Positions 8,880-17,935 of a DNA stretch of 64,000 bases are shown in pieces. The position numbers and the translations under genes were made by a program. The stretch is from Chloroflexota bacterium (GTDB taxonomy: Bacteria; Chloroflexota; Anaerolineae; UBA4142). The first letter of the stretch is position 1; every line of letters begins with the position of its first letter. The stretch is taken from the NCBI GenBank assembly GCA_016219275.1, contig JACRBM010000042.1, positions 1-64,000 on the forward strand. Direction: 5' to 3'. The notes beneath the pieces were generated by a model. It was not told the origin of the DNA, searched no databases, and saw nothing but the letters and a program-made list of their open reading frames with translations.

Positions 8880-9979
8880 TTGACCCGCCCGGCTTGCAAA
8901 TCGGCGAGCAACGCGCTGTACGCCGCGCGATTGACGGGCAGTGTCACCGGCGCGTTGGAATACGACGACAAGGTGATCGCGTTCGCGAGTTCGAGCGACA
9001 GGATTCCCGCGCGACCATCCGCGCGCGGCGAGCGCTTTTCGCGGATCGCCGCTTCCAAATCGCGATAGACCGCTTGGTGTCCCAGACCTGGCTCCAGGTC
9101 GAACGTTTCGCTCGTCGTCTCTGGCTTGCCAAACATCGCGTCGCTCGTGAGCATGTGTTCGCGCGAGGAGGGCGTCGTGCGATAAACCGTCAAGCGATTC
9201 CCTTCGAGTTCGAGCGCGCCTTTTTCGCCGATGATTTGCAAACGCGGCTTGACACCGACCTCGACCGTGCTCACGGTCAAATAACCGGGCGCGCCGTTTG
9301 GATATTCGAACATCGCTTGCGCGGTGTCTTCCACTTGAATCGCGTGATAGCGCGTGCGCGTCAACCCCCAGACCTTGCTCGGTAGTCCGGCGAGATAACA
9401 TAGGAGGTCGAGTGTGTGCGGCGCTTGATTCATCAACACGCCGCCGCCTTCGGTTGTCCATTTCGCGCGCCAGCTGGCAGTCCGATAGTAATGCTCGGTG
9501 CGATACCAGGGTTCGACGCTGAGTGTGCGGACGAGCGGACCCAGCGCGTCCTCCGCGATCAGCGCGCGCGCGTGTTCAATCGCGGGACGAAAGCGATGTT
9601 GAAAGTTGATCGCCAGGACGCGAGCTTCTTTCTCGGCGGTGGCAATCATTTCATCGGCGGACGCGACATCTACCGCCATCGGCTTTTCGAGCAACACGTG
9701 ACAACCCGCGCGCAGACAATCAATCGTCATGCTGGGATGCAACGGATGCGGCGTAACGATCACGGCGACATCCGGCTTGTGCTCGGCGAGCATCGCACGA
9801 TAGTCCGCGTAAAACGCGCAACCGATTTCATCGGCTTGGAGTTTGCCGGCTTGAGCGTTGATGTCGCACGCCGCGATAACGTGGATGCCTTCGGCGATTT
9901 GCGCGGGGCGATGCATGCCTTTGAAAACAGACGCGGCGGCGCCGATGACCGCGTAGCGGAGTGAATGAGTGTTCGACAT
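8876..9979 (-). CDS. Gfo/Idh/MocA-family oxidoreductase
   Basis: NAD(P)-dependent sugar dehydrogenase or dehydratase-like enzyme of unknown substrate. The 367-residue protein has an N-terminal Rossmann fold (RYAVIGAAASVFKGMH, a variant glycine loop), the conserved CHVLLEKPMA with the family's EKP lysine near residue 100, and the usual C-terminal alpha/beta domain. It overlaps the lyase gene by 4 bases (ATGA) and follows the isomerase gene after one base, so all three are surely co-transcribed. A role converting uronic or deoxy sugars freed from the polysaccharide is inferred from context. Confidence 0.88.
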   Translation of the reverse strand: MSNTHSLRYAVIGAAASVFKGMHRPAQIAEGIHVIAACDINAQAGKLQADEIGCAFYADYRAMLAEHKPDVAVIVTPHPLHPSMTIDCLRAGCHVLLEKPMAVDVASADEMIATAEKEARVLAINFQHRFRPAIEHARALIAEDALGPLVRTLSVEPWYRTEHYYRTASWRAKWTTEGGGVLMNQAPHTLDLLCYLAGLPSKVWGLTRTRYHAIQVEDTAQAMFEYPNGAPGYLTVSTVEVGVKPRLQIIGEKGALELEGNRLTVYRTTPSSREHMLTSDAMFGKPETTSETFDLEPGLGHQAVYRDLEAAIREKRSPRADGRAGILSLELANAITLSSYSNAPVTLPVNRAAYSALLADLQAGRVK

Positions 9980-9980
9980 T

Positions 9981-10751
9981 TTAGTTTAGTCCCATCGCGT
10001 TGAGATTTTCAAAACTGATTTTCAAACTTTCAAATGGATCGCGTTGGCATACATCCTGCTCGACCGCGTACCATTCGACCTGGCTTTCACGGCACGCTTG
10101 CAAAATGCCGCGCCAGTTGAGATTGCCTTCGCCGATTTCTGCCATTGCCGGCTTGCCGTCGAGGATCACCATATCTTTGAGATGGACGACCGGCATGCGC
10201 CGATTCATTTTTTTGATCCAGCCGATCGGGTCGCCGCCGCCGTGCTGAATCCAGTACGTATCGAGTTCGGCTTGCACGTAACGCGGGTCGGTTTCTTCAA
10301 AGATCAAATCCAGACCGGTGCGCTTGCCAAATCGGACGAATTCGAAACTGTGGTTGTGATAACTGAACGTGAGTCCAGCGGCATGGAGTTTTTTACCGAT
10401 GGCGTTGGCTTGCGCGGAAAATCGGCGAAAGCCGTCTTCGTTCGCGCGATACTCTGGGGGCATACTGCCGATAGCGACGTGCTTGCAATTCCACAGGCGA
10501 TGCTGCGCGATGATCGTGTCCAGGTCTTGCCAGACCCAGGGCAGGCGCACATGCGTGATGCACACCGTCAAGCCATTATCGTCCAGCATGGACTTGACCT
10601 CGGCATCGGGAATCGGACCGATGGCTGAAATCTGAACGGCGGTGTAACCGATCGCGCGAATTTTTTTCAGCGTGACCGCGAGATCGCTTGCCGTCTTGGT
10701 AAATTCACGGACGTTGTAGAGTTGCGCGGCGAGAACCGGTTTCACAATCAT
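9981..10751 (-). CDS. sugar phosphate isomerase/epimerase family (xylose-isomerase-like TIM barrel)
   Basis: This 256-residue protein has the AP-endonuclease-2/xylose-isomerase-like barrel. It begins VLAAQLYNVREFTK, contains FSYHNHSFEF and DTYWIQHGG (metal-site His, Glu and Asp region), and ends with VVHLKDM and WYAVEQD. Such enzymes epimerise or isomerise keto sugars and inositols and often accompany Gfo/Idh dehydrogenases, as here (1 base apart). The substrate is not predictable from sequence. Confidence 0.85.
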   Translation of the reverse strand: MIVKPVLAAQLYNVREFTKTASDLAVTLKKIRAIGYTAVQISAIGPIPDAEVKSMLDDNGLTVCITHVRLPWVWQDLDTIIAQHRLWNCKHVAIGSMPPEYRANEDGFRRFSAQANAIGKKLHAAGLTFSYHNHSFEFVRFGKRTGLDLIFEETDPRYVQAELDTYWIQHGGGDPIGWIKKMNRRMPVVHLKDMVILDGKPAMAEIGEGNLNWRGILQACRESQVEWYAVEQDVCQRDPFESLKISFENLNAMGLN

Positions 10752-10767
10752 TACTCCTTGTTCTTAT

Positions 10768-10800
10768 AGAATCCAGGTTTCTCAAAGAAACCTGGATTCT
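10768..10800. repeat. palindromic hairpin repeat family A, copy 3
   Basis: AGAATCCAGGTTTCT and its perfect complement form a 15-bp stem with a CAA loop, between the GH3 and isomerase genes of one operon. Confidence 0.9.
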
Positions 10801-10810
10801 GCCGAATCTG

Positions 10811-12574
10811 TCAATAAACCTGGCTCGGATCGAATTTCATTCGTCCCGCCGAGAGCGTTCCGCACAACACGCGCGCCGCCGCTTGCATCGAAACCGCGAA
10901 CGACGAGAAGGTGACGATGACCGTTGGCATCTGCGGCGAGACGATGGAATCGTACGGACTGTTCGTGACGAAAATCGTCGGCTTGCCGAGCGAAAGAAAT
11001 CGGTCGTGCGCGATATTCGAAACGGCGTTGCCCGCTGCGCCCGCGCCGGCGAGGTTTGCGCTCGCGCGTTCATAGTAGCCCGTGTGGACGATGACCTCCA
11101 CCTCGCGCGCACGCGCTTGAACGATTTGCCACGCGTCCTCAAATGTCGTCACGTCGAAATCGGTGTAGACCGCGTTGACGCCGCACTCGAGCAACGCGTG
11201 GTACAACGCGCCAGGGTATGCCGCCGCATCGTTCAAGCGACGATGCAAGCCGTTGACTTGCTCGACGACGAGTGCGCGCGTCCCAGGTTTGAGCGGTAGG
11301 ATGCCGTCCTGTTGGCGCAGGATGACGACGGATTTTTCGGCGGCTTGTTGCGCGACGCGCGCGTGGTCTGGGTCGAATAAATTTTCCGCGACGCGTTGTA
11401 GATCAACGATGCCGCGCGCGCCGTCGAGCAGACCGACGCGCGCTTTGGCGATGAGCACGCGGCGCACGGATGCGTTGACCTGGTCTTCGCTCACGTGTTT
11501 GGCGCGTACCGCTTCGAGCAAGCCGCAGTACACTTGTCCGCGCAACGCATTCTCGTCTTTGAGCAAGATCAAATCTACGCCGGCTTGGATTGCGCGCACC
11601 GCCGCCTCGGCGATTTCGTACTGATTCGCCAAGCCGCCCATCGTGAACGAATCGGTCATCACGACGCCGTCGAAACCCAGTTGCCCGCGCAGAACGTCGG
11701 TCACGATCGGTTTGGAAATTGTCGCGAGTGTGCCGCTGGGGTCGAGCGCGGGAAAACTAGAATGCGCGAGCATGATCGCCGGCAAGCCCGCCTGAATCAA
11801 TGCGCGATACGGCGCGAAGTGAATCGCCTCCATGCGCGCGCGTGATTCGCGGATCCCATTCACATCGTAGTGTGCGTCCTGCGCCGATGCTCCCCGCCCC
11901 GGAAAATGTTTGCCGGTCGCGATCAGGTTCGCATCGTCGAATCCAGACAACGCCTGCAACGCGTACTCGGCGACGATGTTTGGATCGGGCGAGTAACTGC
12001 GCGTGTTGATCTCTGGATTCGCCGGATCGGTGTTCACATCGAGTACGGGCGAATGAATCCAGTTGATGCCGACCGCATTCAACTGCGCGCCCAGCGCGCG
12101 CGCGACGCGACGCGCCAGAGTCGGATCGCCGGATTGCGCCAAGCCCATCGGATGCGGAAAGCCGGACATGCCGGGTGTGTAATAATCACTGCTCTGATTC
12201 CCCTCGCAATCGAGCGCAAAGTAGAGCGGAATGCCCGCGCCGGTGTCGAGCGCGCGTTGGCGTAAGACGTTGAGTGTGTGTGCGTACTCTTGCGGCGACA
12301 CATTCGGCGCGGCGATTTTCGCGCCATAAACGCGCTCGTCTGCTTCGAGGGCGCGGCGCACGCGCGGTTCGCCAGCGCTCCCCGGTTTCAACTCGCGCAC
12401 GAATTTGCGCGAGCCGGGCGTCACGCGCAAGCCGGCGACGTGATATTGCTCGATCATCCGGAGAATGTCCGGGTGGGGATACGTCCCGGAAAAACCGAGC
12501 GCGAGCATCTGACCGATTTTTTGTTCGAGCGTCATTGAGTGGAGTAATTGAGTGATGCGTTTGTTGTCAGTCAT
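10811..12574 (-). CDS. glycoside hydrolase family 3, NagZ/beta-N-acetylhexosaminidase-like
   Basis: The 587-residue protein has the GH3 (alpha/beta)8 barrel. GLRVTPGSRKF sits near the start, ATGKHFPGRGASAQDAHYDV carries the Asp-Ala-His acid/base loop typical of NagZ-type enzymes, and FDGVVMTDSFTMGGL holds the nucleophile Asp. The usual KHFPGHG reads KHFPGRG here. About 220 further residues form a second domain. No signal peptide. Located straight after the transporter permeases, it probably trims imported oligosaccharides. Whether it prefers HexNAc or plain beta-glycosides cannot be told. Confidence 0.87.
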   Translation of the reverse strand: MTDNKRITQLLHSMTLEQKIGQMLALGFSGTYPHPDILRMIEQYHVAGLRVTPGSRKFVRELKPGSAGEPRVRRALEADERVYGAKIAAPNVSPQEYAHTLNVLRQRALDTGAGIPLYFALDCEGNQSSDYYTPGMSGFPHPMGLAQSGDPTLARRVARALGAQLNAVGINWIHSPVLDVNTDPANPEINTRSYSPDPNIVAEYALQALSGFDDANLIATGKHFPGRGASAQDAHYDVNGIRESRARMEAIHFAPYRALIQAGLPAIMLAHSSFPALDPSGTLATISKPIVTDVLRGQLGFDGVVMTDSFTMGGLANQYEIAEAAVRAIQAGVDLILLKDENALRGQVYCGLLEAVRAKHVSEDQVNASVRRVLIAKARVGLLDGARGIVDLQRVAENLFDPDHARVAQQAAEKSVVILRQQDGILPLKPGTRALVVEQVNGLHRRLNDAAAYPGALYHALLECGVNAVYTDFDVTTFEDAWQIVQARAREVEVIVHTGYYERASANLAGAGAAGNAVSNIAHDRFLSLGKPTIFVTNSPYDSIVSPQMPTVIVTFSSFAVSMQAAARVLCGTLSAGRMKFDPSQVY

Positions 12575-12590
12575 TGGAGCTTTCTAACAA

Positions 12591-12669
12591 AAGGATGAAG
12601 GATGAGGGATGAGGGATGAAAATCGAAAAGAGAATGTTTTTCATTCCTCTGCCTTCGTCCTTCATCCTT
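12591..12669. repeat. intercistronic inverted repeat (AAGGATGAAGG type)
   Basis: AAGGATGAAGG at 12591-12601 is mirrored by CCTTCATCCTT at 12659-12669, with further partial pairing of GATGAGGGATGA against TCATTCCTC inside. It overlaps the stop codon of the permease gene at 12668. The transcript would form a long hairpin between permease and GH3 messages. Confidence 0.7.
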
Positions 12670-13555
12670 ATTCTTTGACCGCGCCGATCATCACACCCTT
12701 GACGAAATATTTTTGGAGGAACGGATAGATAAAGAGGATGGGCACGGTGGCGACAATGATCGTCGCGAACTTGATCGTTTCGCCAATCGGCATCACGTCG
12801 CCGCTTGAGACGCCGGTCATCATGCTGTCCGTACTATTGCTGATGAGGATTTCGCGCAGGATCAATTGCAAGGGATACCACTCACGGGTGCGCAAGAACA
12901 ACATCGCATCGAACCACGCGTTCCAGTGCCCTACCGCGTAAAAGAGCGTGATGACCGCGAGCGCCGGCACAGATAGCGGGAGGACCACTCGCCACAAAAT
13001 CTGAAAATCATTCGCGCCGTCAATGCGCGCCGCTTCTTCCAACGCGACGGGCACGGCTTCAAATGCCGTCCGCAGGATAATCAAGTTCAGCGTACTGATC
13101 GCGCCCGGAATGATGAGCGCCAGCGGATTGTCTTGCAGATTCAATGTTTGACTCACGAGCAAGTAGCGCGGAATCATTCCGCCGCCAAAGAACATGGTGA
13201 AGACGATAAAGTACATGATTGGCGTCTTGAACATCACGTTCTTGCGCGATAGGGCATACGCGCCCAGCACGGTCAACAGCATGTTCAGCGCCGTACCCGC
13301 GATCACATAAAAGAGCGTGTTGCGATAACCGATCATGATCATCGGGTTTTCCATCACCGCTTTGTACGCCGCGAGTGTAACATTGCCGACCGGCGATAGG
13401 ATCGCGCCGCGCGTTCTCATCAGTTCGGCTGGATCGCTGAACGAAGCAAAAACCACGTACAGGAACGGATACAGCGTCACGATCATCAACCCGACCATAA
13501 AGAGGATGATGATGATGTAGATCATTTGCTCGCTCAAAGTTCGTTTGCCAACCAT
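12668..13555 (-). CDS. ABC transporter permease, LplC/YtcP type (carbohydrate uptake)
   Basis: Inner-membrane subunit for sugar uptake. The 295-residue protein has six predicted membrane spans and the EAA loop EEAARIDGANDFQILWRVV that contacts the ATPase. It ends VKGVMIGAVKE, a very typical LplC/YtcP C-terminus. It pairs with the LplB-type permease and solute-binding lipoprotein upstream. No ATPase gene is in the window; such systems often share a general one (MsmX-like). Confidence 0.92.
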   Translation of the reverse strand: MVGKRTLSEQMIYIIIILFMVGLMIVTLYPFLYVVFASFSDPAELMRTRGAILSPVGNVTLAAYKAVMENPMIMIGYRNTLFYVIAGTALNMLLTVLGAYALSRKNVMFKTPIMYFIVFTMFFGGGMIPRYLLVSQTLNLQDNPLALIIPGAISTLNLIILRTAFEAVPVALEEAARIDGANDFQILWRVVLPLSVPALAVITLFYAVGHWNAWFDAMLFLRTREWYPLQLILREILISNSTDSMMTGVSSGDVMPIGETIKFATIIVATVPILFIYPFLQKYFVKGVMIGAVKE

Positions 13556-13564
13556 AGTGTTCCT

Positions 13565-13656
13565 TTGGATGTTGGAGATCAGAGGTTGGAGGTTGGAAGT
13601 TGGAGCCAGCTCAACCTCTAACCTCTAATCTCTAACATCCAACTTCTAACATCCAA
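13565..13656. repeat. intercistronic inverted repeat (TTGGATGTTGGAGAT type)
   Basis: TTGGATGTTGGAGAT at 13565-13579 pairs with ATCTCTAACATCCAA at 13628-13642, and AGGTTGGAGGTTGGA pairs with nearby CAACCTCTAACCTCT. A further copy of CTAACATCCAA abuts the permease stop. It fills the gap between the two permease genes. Confidence 0.75.
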
Positions 13657-14619
13657 TCAAAACAAGCCCGTCTGGTTCATCCGCTTGCTAAAGCGATCCG
13701 CGAAAAGCAGCAAGCCAAAATTGATGACCGAGTTGAACAGCCCAACGGCGGCGCTGAAACCATAGTCCGCTTGGAGCACGCCTTTGCGATAGACGTACGT
13801 CGAAATCACGTCGCCGGTCTCGTACGTCAACGGGTTGTACATCAGGAGCGTTTTTTCGTACCCCACGCTCATCATGTGACCGATGCGAATGACGAGCAAA
13901 ATGATGATCGTCGGCAGAATACCTGGGATCGTGATGTGCCGAATCTGTTGCCAGCGATTCGCGCCATCCACGGTTGCGGCTTCGTACAGCGTCGGGTCAA
14001 TGTTCGTGATCGCGGCGAGATAAATGATCGAGCCCCAGCCAATCGTCTGCCAGATCGCCGAGCCAACGTAGAGCATCCAGAACCAATCGGCGCGCTGCAT
14101 GAACGGCGTGGCGGGGAAACCGAAGGTACCCAGCAAGTTGTTGACGAGTCCATCGCGCGCGAAGAAATCCACCATCATTCCGACGACGACGACGATCGAG
14201 ATAAAATGCGGCAGATAGGTGATGGTCTGCACCGTGCGTTTGAACCACGGCGTCGTGATCTCATTGAGCAACAGCGCCAGAATGATGGGGGCAGGAAAGT
14301 GGAACAGCAAATCGAGGACGTTGATCGCCAGCGTGTTGCGGATCAGACGCGCAAAGTACGCGCCGCTGAAGAACGCAGTAAAGTTTTCAAATCCGATCCA
14401 CGGACTGCCCCAGATGCCTTTGGTAATGTTGAAATCTTGGAACGCCATTAGCGCGCCGTACATCGGACCATAGTGAAAGATGAGATAGTACAACACGACC
14501 GGCGCGAGCATCAAATAGATGTATCGGTTGCGCGCGAAATCCCGGCTAATATGTTGCCACAATCTGGGTCGGGACGCTGCGATGACGGGGTGCGCCGCGA
14601 TTTGTTCGGCTGTTGCCAT
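13657..14619 (-). CDS. ABC transporter permease, LplB/YteP type (carbohydrate uptake)
   Basis: Inner-membrane subunit, 320 residues, six spans. It has the LplB-type features YLMLAPVVLYYLIFHYGPMYG (first span), TYLPHFISIVVVVGM and the EAA loop YEAATVDGANRWQQIRHIT. It ends DRFSKRMNQTGLF, typical of the family. Cognate to the LplC-type permease downstream. YteP/YtcP/YtcQ relatives import rhamnogalacturonan fragments in Bacillus, which fits the rhamnose and GH88 genes here. Confidence 0.92.
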   Translation of the reverse strand: MATAEQIAAHPVIAASRPRLWQHISRDFARNRYIYLMLAPVVLYYLIFHYGPMYGALMAFQDFNITKGIWGSPWIGFENFTAFFSGAYFARLIRNTLAINVLDLLFHFPAPIILALLLNEITTPWFKRTVQTITYLPHFISIVVVVGMMVDFFARDGLVNNLLGTFGFPATPFMQRADWFWMLYVGSAIWQTIGWGSIIYLAAITNIDPTLYEAATVDGANRWQQIRHITIPGILPTIIILLVIRIGHMMSVGYEKTLLMYNPLTYETGDVISTYVYRKGVLQADYGFSAAVGLFNSVINFGLLLFADRFSKRMNQTGLF

Positions 14620-14630
14620 GTGTTGCCTTT

Positions 14631-14823
14631 CCAGTGTTCAGTATTCAGTGTCCAGTAGACATTATCGGGAATAAGACATCTCTCGCCAAGCCGCCAAGAA
14701 CGCCAAGTTTTTTAAGATGATTCTTTGCGTGCCTTGCGTCTTGGCGAGAGGTAAAAGTTGTTTCCGAAAGTCTAGTATTCAGAAAACTTATCTGAACACC
14801 GAATACTGAATACTGTTCACTGA
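14631..14823. repeat. nested inverted repeat between binding-protein and permease genes
   Basis: Outer arms CAGTGTTCAGTATTCAGTGT (about 14633) and its near-complement ending at 14822 enclose inner arms CTCTCGCCAAG and CTTGGCGAGAG. The 210-base spacer is thus one long potential stem. There is no open frame of note in it. It may protect the upstream part of the message and so favour binding protein over permease. Confidence 0.7.
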
Positions 14824-14828
14824 CTCAG

Positions 14829-16517
14829 CTAACGCTTGTTGTACCGGTCGAGTGCGCCTTGCTGAATCTTGATGGCGTCGTCAATCCCCATGCTCTTGAT
14901 ATCTTTGACAAACTGATCCCACGCGTCCACCGGCAACGCGCCGGTGACGATCTTGGGGAAGGTTTCATCGTAACGTGTGTTGATATCGTTCATGATGGAC
15001 GCATACTTTTTTGCTTCGTCTTGCGACGGCGTGATTGGAGGCAGCGCTTTTTCGTTGACTGCATTGCCCCAGACCTTGACCGAGTCTTGTTGTTCGGGCA
15101 GCGCCGAGAACTGCTCGAAATACCGCCGGTCTTGCACAAAGGGACCGTTGTAATTGGAGCGCATAAATTGCGCCATCGCTTGATTCATCGGCAGTTTTTG
15201 CGGGTTCTTGGTGATATAGTCGGTGTACTTGGGGTAGCCGTTCTCCATTTTGTAGGAGACACCCTCGATACCAAAATTGAACAACATCTTGCCTTCGTCG
15301 CTGTACGCATAGTCCAGCCACTTGACGGCTTCGGGGATGCGCTTGCAGGCGGTGGTGATCGCCGCACCCACACCGGTGAATTCGTTATCTTTCTGTCCCA
15401 GGATTGGCTTGTCGCCTTTCTTGAGCACGGGGTACGGCGCTGCTGCCAGTTTCAAGTTGGGGTCTTTGGGCGCCATCAGCGCGGTAAAACTGCCGATGCC
15501 GTTGCCGGTATTCGCGATAAACGCGCCCAACTGATTGCCCGTTACCTTAGCATCGAAGAGCTTGCGGTCAGCCGCCACAAAATCGGGATCCATCAAGCCC
15601 TCTTTGTACCACTGTGCGATGGTCTTGAGGAATTCTTTGTACTCGGGTTGGAGCGGTCCATATTTGATCACGCCCTTGTCCTGATAGAACGTCGTCGTGA
15701 TGCCCCACGCGCCGATGAACGCCCGACTTTCGAAAGCGCCCCGATAGTATGGATTGACGACCCAGAAAGAGGTAAAGGGGACTTCGTCGGCTTTGCCATT
15801 GCCATTCGGATCCTTGGTCTTGAAGGCGACGAGCGCATTGTGCCACTCGTCAATCGTCGTCGGGATTGGCAAGCCAACCTTGTCCAGCCAATCCTTGCGA
15901 ATGATCGGACCCTGGAAGACGACCAGGAATGGATCGCCGCGCAAGAACGGGAACGCGAAAATATCGCCTTCGTCCGTGACGACTTGCTTCCGCCAATCCG
16001 GATGTTCGGTCAGAATCTTTTTCAGATTGGGAGCATATTGATCAATCAAGTTGTTGAGACGAAGAATGACGCCATCCTTAACGTACTTGGCTGGTCCGCC
16101 GGGAGCCGACAACCAATTATGTTCGAGGATGTCCGGATATTTGCCAGAAGCCACCACCAGGTTGAACTGCTCCGTCGCTTGATTGGCGGGTGGGTGTTGA
16201 AAGTCAATGTGGATGCCGGTCTTTTTCTCGATTTCCTGATAACATCCAACTTCGCCCAGACTCTTCTTGGTCGCGGACACCGCTGTGTTGAGATCAACCC
16301 AGTACGTCAACGTCAACGGTTCTTTGACGATGGGAAGCGTCAGCGCCTCAGCCGCTTTGGGCGCGGCAGTCGCCGCCACCGTGGGCGCGCCGGCGGCAGT
16401 GGTCGGCGCGGGCGCAACCGTCGGCGCGACCGGCGGCGCGCAAGAAGCCAGCACCGCTGCGGCTGAACTCAAGCCCAGCCACCGCAAGAATTCGCGACGA
16501 GTAATTTCCGAATTCAT
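14829..16517 (-). CDS. extracellular solute-binding lipoprotein of a carbohydrate ABC transporter (LplA/YtcQ type)
   Basis: Captures an oligosaccharide outside the membrane and hands it to the two permeases downstream. The 562-residue precursor begins MNSEITRREFLRWLGLSSAA, a twin-arginine-like signal. A lipobox VLASC follows near residue 26, so it is probably a Tat-exported lipoprotein. An Ala/Pro/Thr linker leads to the type 1 binding domain (LTLTYWVDLN onward). Length and the C-terminal block fit the LplA/YtcQ family, which binds uronate- or rhamnose-containing oligosaccharides. First structural gene after lacI. Confidence 0.92.
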   Translation of the reverse strand: MNSEITRREFLRWLGLSSAAAVLASCAPPVAPTVAPAPTTAAGAPTVAATAAPKAAEALTLPIVKEPLTLTYWVDLNTAVSATKKSLGEVGCYQEIEKKTGIHIDFQHPPANQATEQFNLVVASGKYPDILEHNWLSAPGGPAKYVKDGVILRLNNLIDQYAPNLKKILTEHPDWRKQVVTDEGDIFAFPFLRGDPFLVVFQGPIIRKDWLDKVGLPIPTTIDEWHNALVAFKTKDPNGNGKADEVPFTSFWVVNPYYRGAFESRAFIGAWGITTTFYQDKGVIKYGPLQPEYKEFLKTIAQWYKEGLMDPDFVAADRKLFDAKVTGNQLGAFIANTGNGIGSFTALMAPKDPNLKLAAAPYPVLKKGDKPILGQKDNEFTGVGAAITTACKRIPEAVKWLDYAYSDEGKMLFNFGIEGVSYKMENGYPKYTDYITKNPQKLPMNQAMAQFMRSNYNGPFVQDRRYFEQFSALPEQQDSVKVWGNAVNEKALPPITPSQDEAKKYASIMNDINTRYDETFPKIVTGALPVDAWDQFVKDIKSMGIDDAIKIQQGALDRYNKR

Positions 16518-16579
16518 CAGTACCTTCCTTCCCTTCCTTGGAATAGATTTATTCTAGCCGATGCCAACCATCGGCTCGT

Positions 16580-17656
16580 TCACGATACGACGGGCGCGCT
16601 CTCACGAATGATCAACTCGTGAGGGAAGACGACGGTCGCTTGTTCGCGATTGCCGTTGATTCGCTCGATGAGCATTTGCACCGCGCGTTTGCCGATCGCG
16701 TAGCGGGGCACACGTTGCGTGGTCAGTGTGGGCGTCACCTGGCTGGCGAGCGAGATGTCGTCGCAGCCGATGATCGCCACATCTTCCGGCACGCGACGCC
16801 CCAGTTCCGCGCACGCGCGCAGCGCGCCAAATGCCAGGTTGTCGTTGAAACAAACGACCGCATCCACTTCGGGATGGTTCGCGAGCAACCCGTGCGCGCC
16901 GCGCGCGCCGAGTTGCGCGCGCAGTTCGTGCCAACGCGATGACCCCGCGTCTACCGAGTTGAACCATTCGTACTGATTGCGACAACCGTTTTCATAATTG
17001 GCTTCGTTGGGAACGATCAATCCTGGGTTGATCGGAAGCTCGAACGCTTTCATCGCTTGGAGAAAACCGCGCAGACGTTCATCGGCGGAATAGGAATGTT
17101 CGGGTCCCGCCATGAATGCGATCGTTTTGCGCTTGAGGCGAACCACGTGTTCGACGGCGGCAACCATGCCCTTGGCATGTTCGGTGACGATGCTGCCACC
17201 CAGGTCGGGCGGAACAGGGCGATTGATCGAAACAAACGTGGGATGACGCGCAACCGCCGGCAACAACTCGTTATCAGGCAAGCGTCCGCCGGCGAGGATG
17301 ATGCCGTCCACGCGCGCTTGATGCAAAAAATTGAGGAGATGTTTTTCTTGATCGAGACTGCCATTCGTATTGCAAACGGTGAGGATATAACCGGCTTTGG
17401 TTGCCGTCGTTTCCGCGCCCAGCGCGACTTCGGCAAAGAAAACGGAGGCGATGTCTGGAACGATCATGCCGATAGACATCGTGCGACCCGAGGCAAGTCC
17501 GCTGGCAAGACGATTGGGGACATAACCCAGTTTCTTGATCGCAAGCTCGATCTTGCGGCGCGCCGCATCGCTCACGTATCCATTTTCACTGAGCGCGCGC
17601 GAGACGGTCGGGACCGAGACCTTGGCTTCGCGCGCGACATCTTTGATTGTGACCAC
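16580..17656 (-). CDS. LacI-family transcriptional regulator of the polysaccharide operon
   Basis: The 358-residue protein has an N-terminal helix-turn-helix and hinge (VTIKDVAREAKVSVPTVSRA; YVPNRLASGLASGRT) and a periplasmic-binding-protein-like effector domain. It starts with GTG at 17656, 8 bases after AGGAGA. It is the first gene of the minus-strand block and lies directly in front of its transporter. The promoter and two matching operators upstream make it the likely local repressor, released by a sugar from the polymer. The inducer is unknown. Confidence 0.93.
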   Translation of the reverse strand: MVTIKDVAREAKVSVPTVSRALSENGYVSDAARRKIELAIKKLGYVPNRLASGLASGRTMSIGMIVPDIASVFFAEVALGAETTATKAGYILTVCNTNGSLDQEKHLLNFLHQARVDGIILAGGRLPDNELLPAVARHPTFVSINRPVPPDLGGSIVTEHAKGMVAAVEHVVRLKRKTIAFMAGPEHSYSADERLRGFLQAMKAFELPINPGLIVPNEANYENGCRNQYEWFNSVDAGSSRWHELRAQLGARGAHGLLANHPEVDAVVCFNDNLAFGALRACAELGRRVPEDVAIIGCDDISLASQVTPTLTTQRVPRYAIGKRAVQMLIERINGNREQATVVFPHELIIRESAPVVS

Positions 17657-17712
17657 GTTGGCTTTCTCCTAATTATGTGGCGAGGACAAATCACGGTTGC
17701 AGACTGAATATG

Positions 17713-17726
17713 TGATAGCGTTATCA
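17713..17726 (-). promoter_or_regulatory. LacI-family operator O1, over the start site of the lacI promoter
   Basis: TGATAGCGTTATCA matches the LacI-family pattern TGNNANCGNTNNCA at every fixed position, with outer arms TGATA/TATCA perfectly symmetrical. It starts at the last base of the -10 box, covering about -7 to +7, a position that blocks RNA polymerase. Confidence 0.8.
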
Positions 17727-17754
17727 TAATACAGTACATATTTCCGCTTGTCAA
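17726..17754 (-). promoter_or_regulatory. sigma70-type promoter of lacI and probably the whole sugar operon
   Basis: On the minus strand TTGACA (17754-17749) and TATTAT (17731-17726) are exactly 17 bases apart. No equally good promoter is seen in the short gaps between the genes down to rhaB, so this one may drive about 15 kb. Confidence 0.8.
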
Positions 17755-17795
17755 TGAAAATAAAGCCAAGATTTTGTAGTTGATAACTGATATAC

Positions 17796-17809
17796 TGAAA
17801 ACGATACCA
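17796..17809 (-). promoter_or_regulatory. LacI-family operator O2, upstream of the promoter
   Basis: TGAAAACGATACCA also fits TGNNANCGNTNNCA. Its centre is 83 bases from that of O1, about eight DNA turns, so the two could be looped together by a tetrameric regulator. Confidence 0.65.
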
Positions 17810-17935
17810 CATATTTGTATTTATGTTTACTAAATCAACTAACAATGTGGGCAAGTCGTTCGAGCCAAAACGACGATAGGCAGTACCGAGGTACTATTGT
17901 TTCAACGGCTCAAATCGGATACGCTCATCGTGAGC

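Noticed and set aside
14859-16466. 535-codon open frame antisense to the binding-protein gene
   Set aside because: Its translation is rich in Arg/His/Asp with no family pattern and mirrors the codon bias of the true gene. Many such long shadows occur here because of GC-rich codons.
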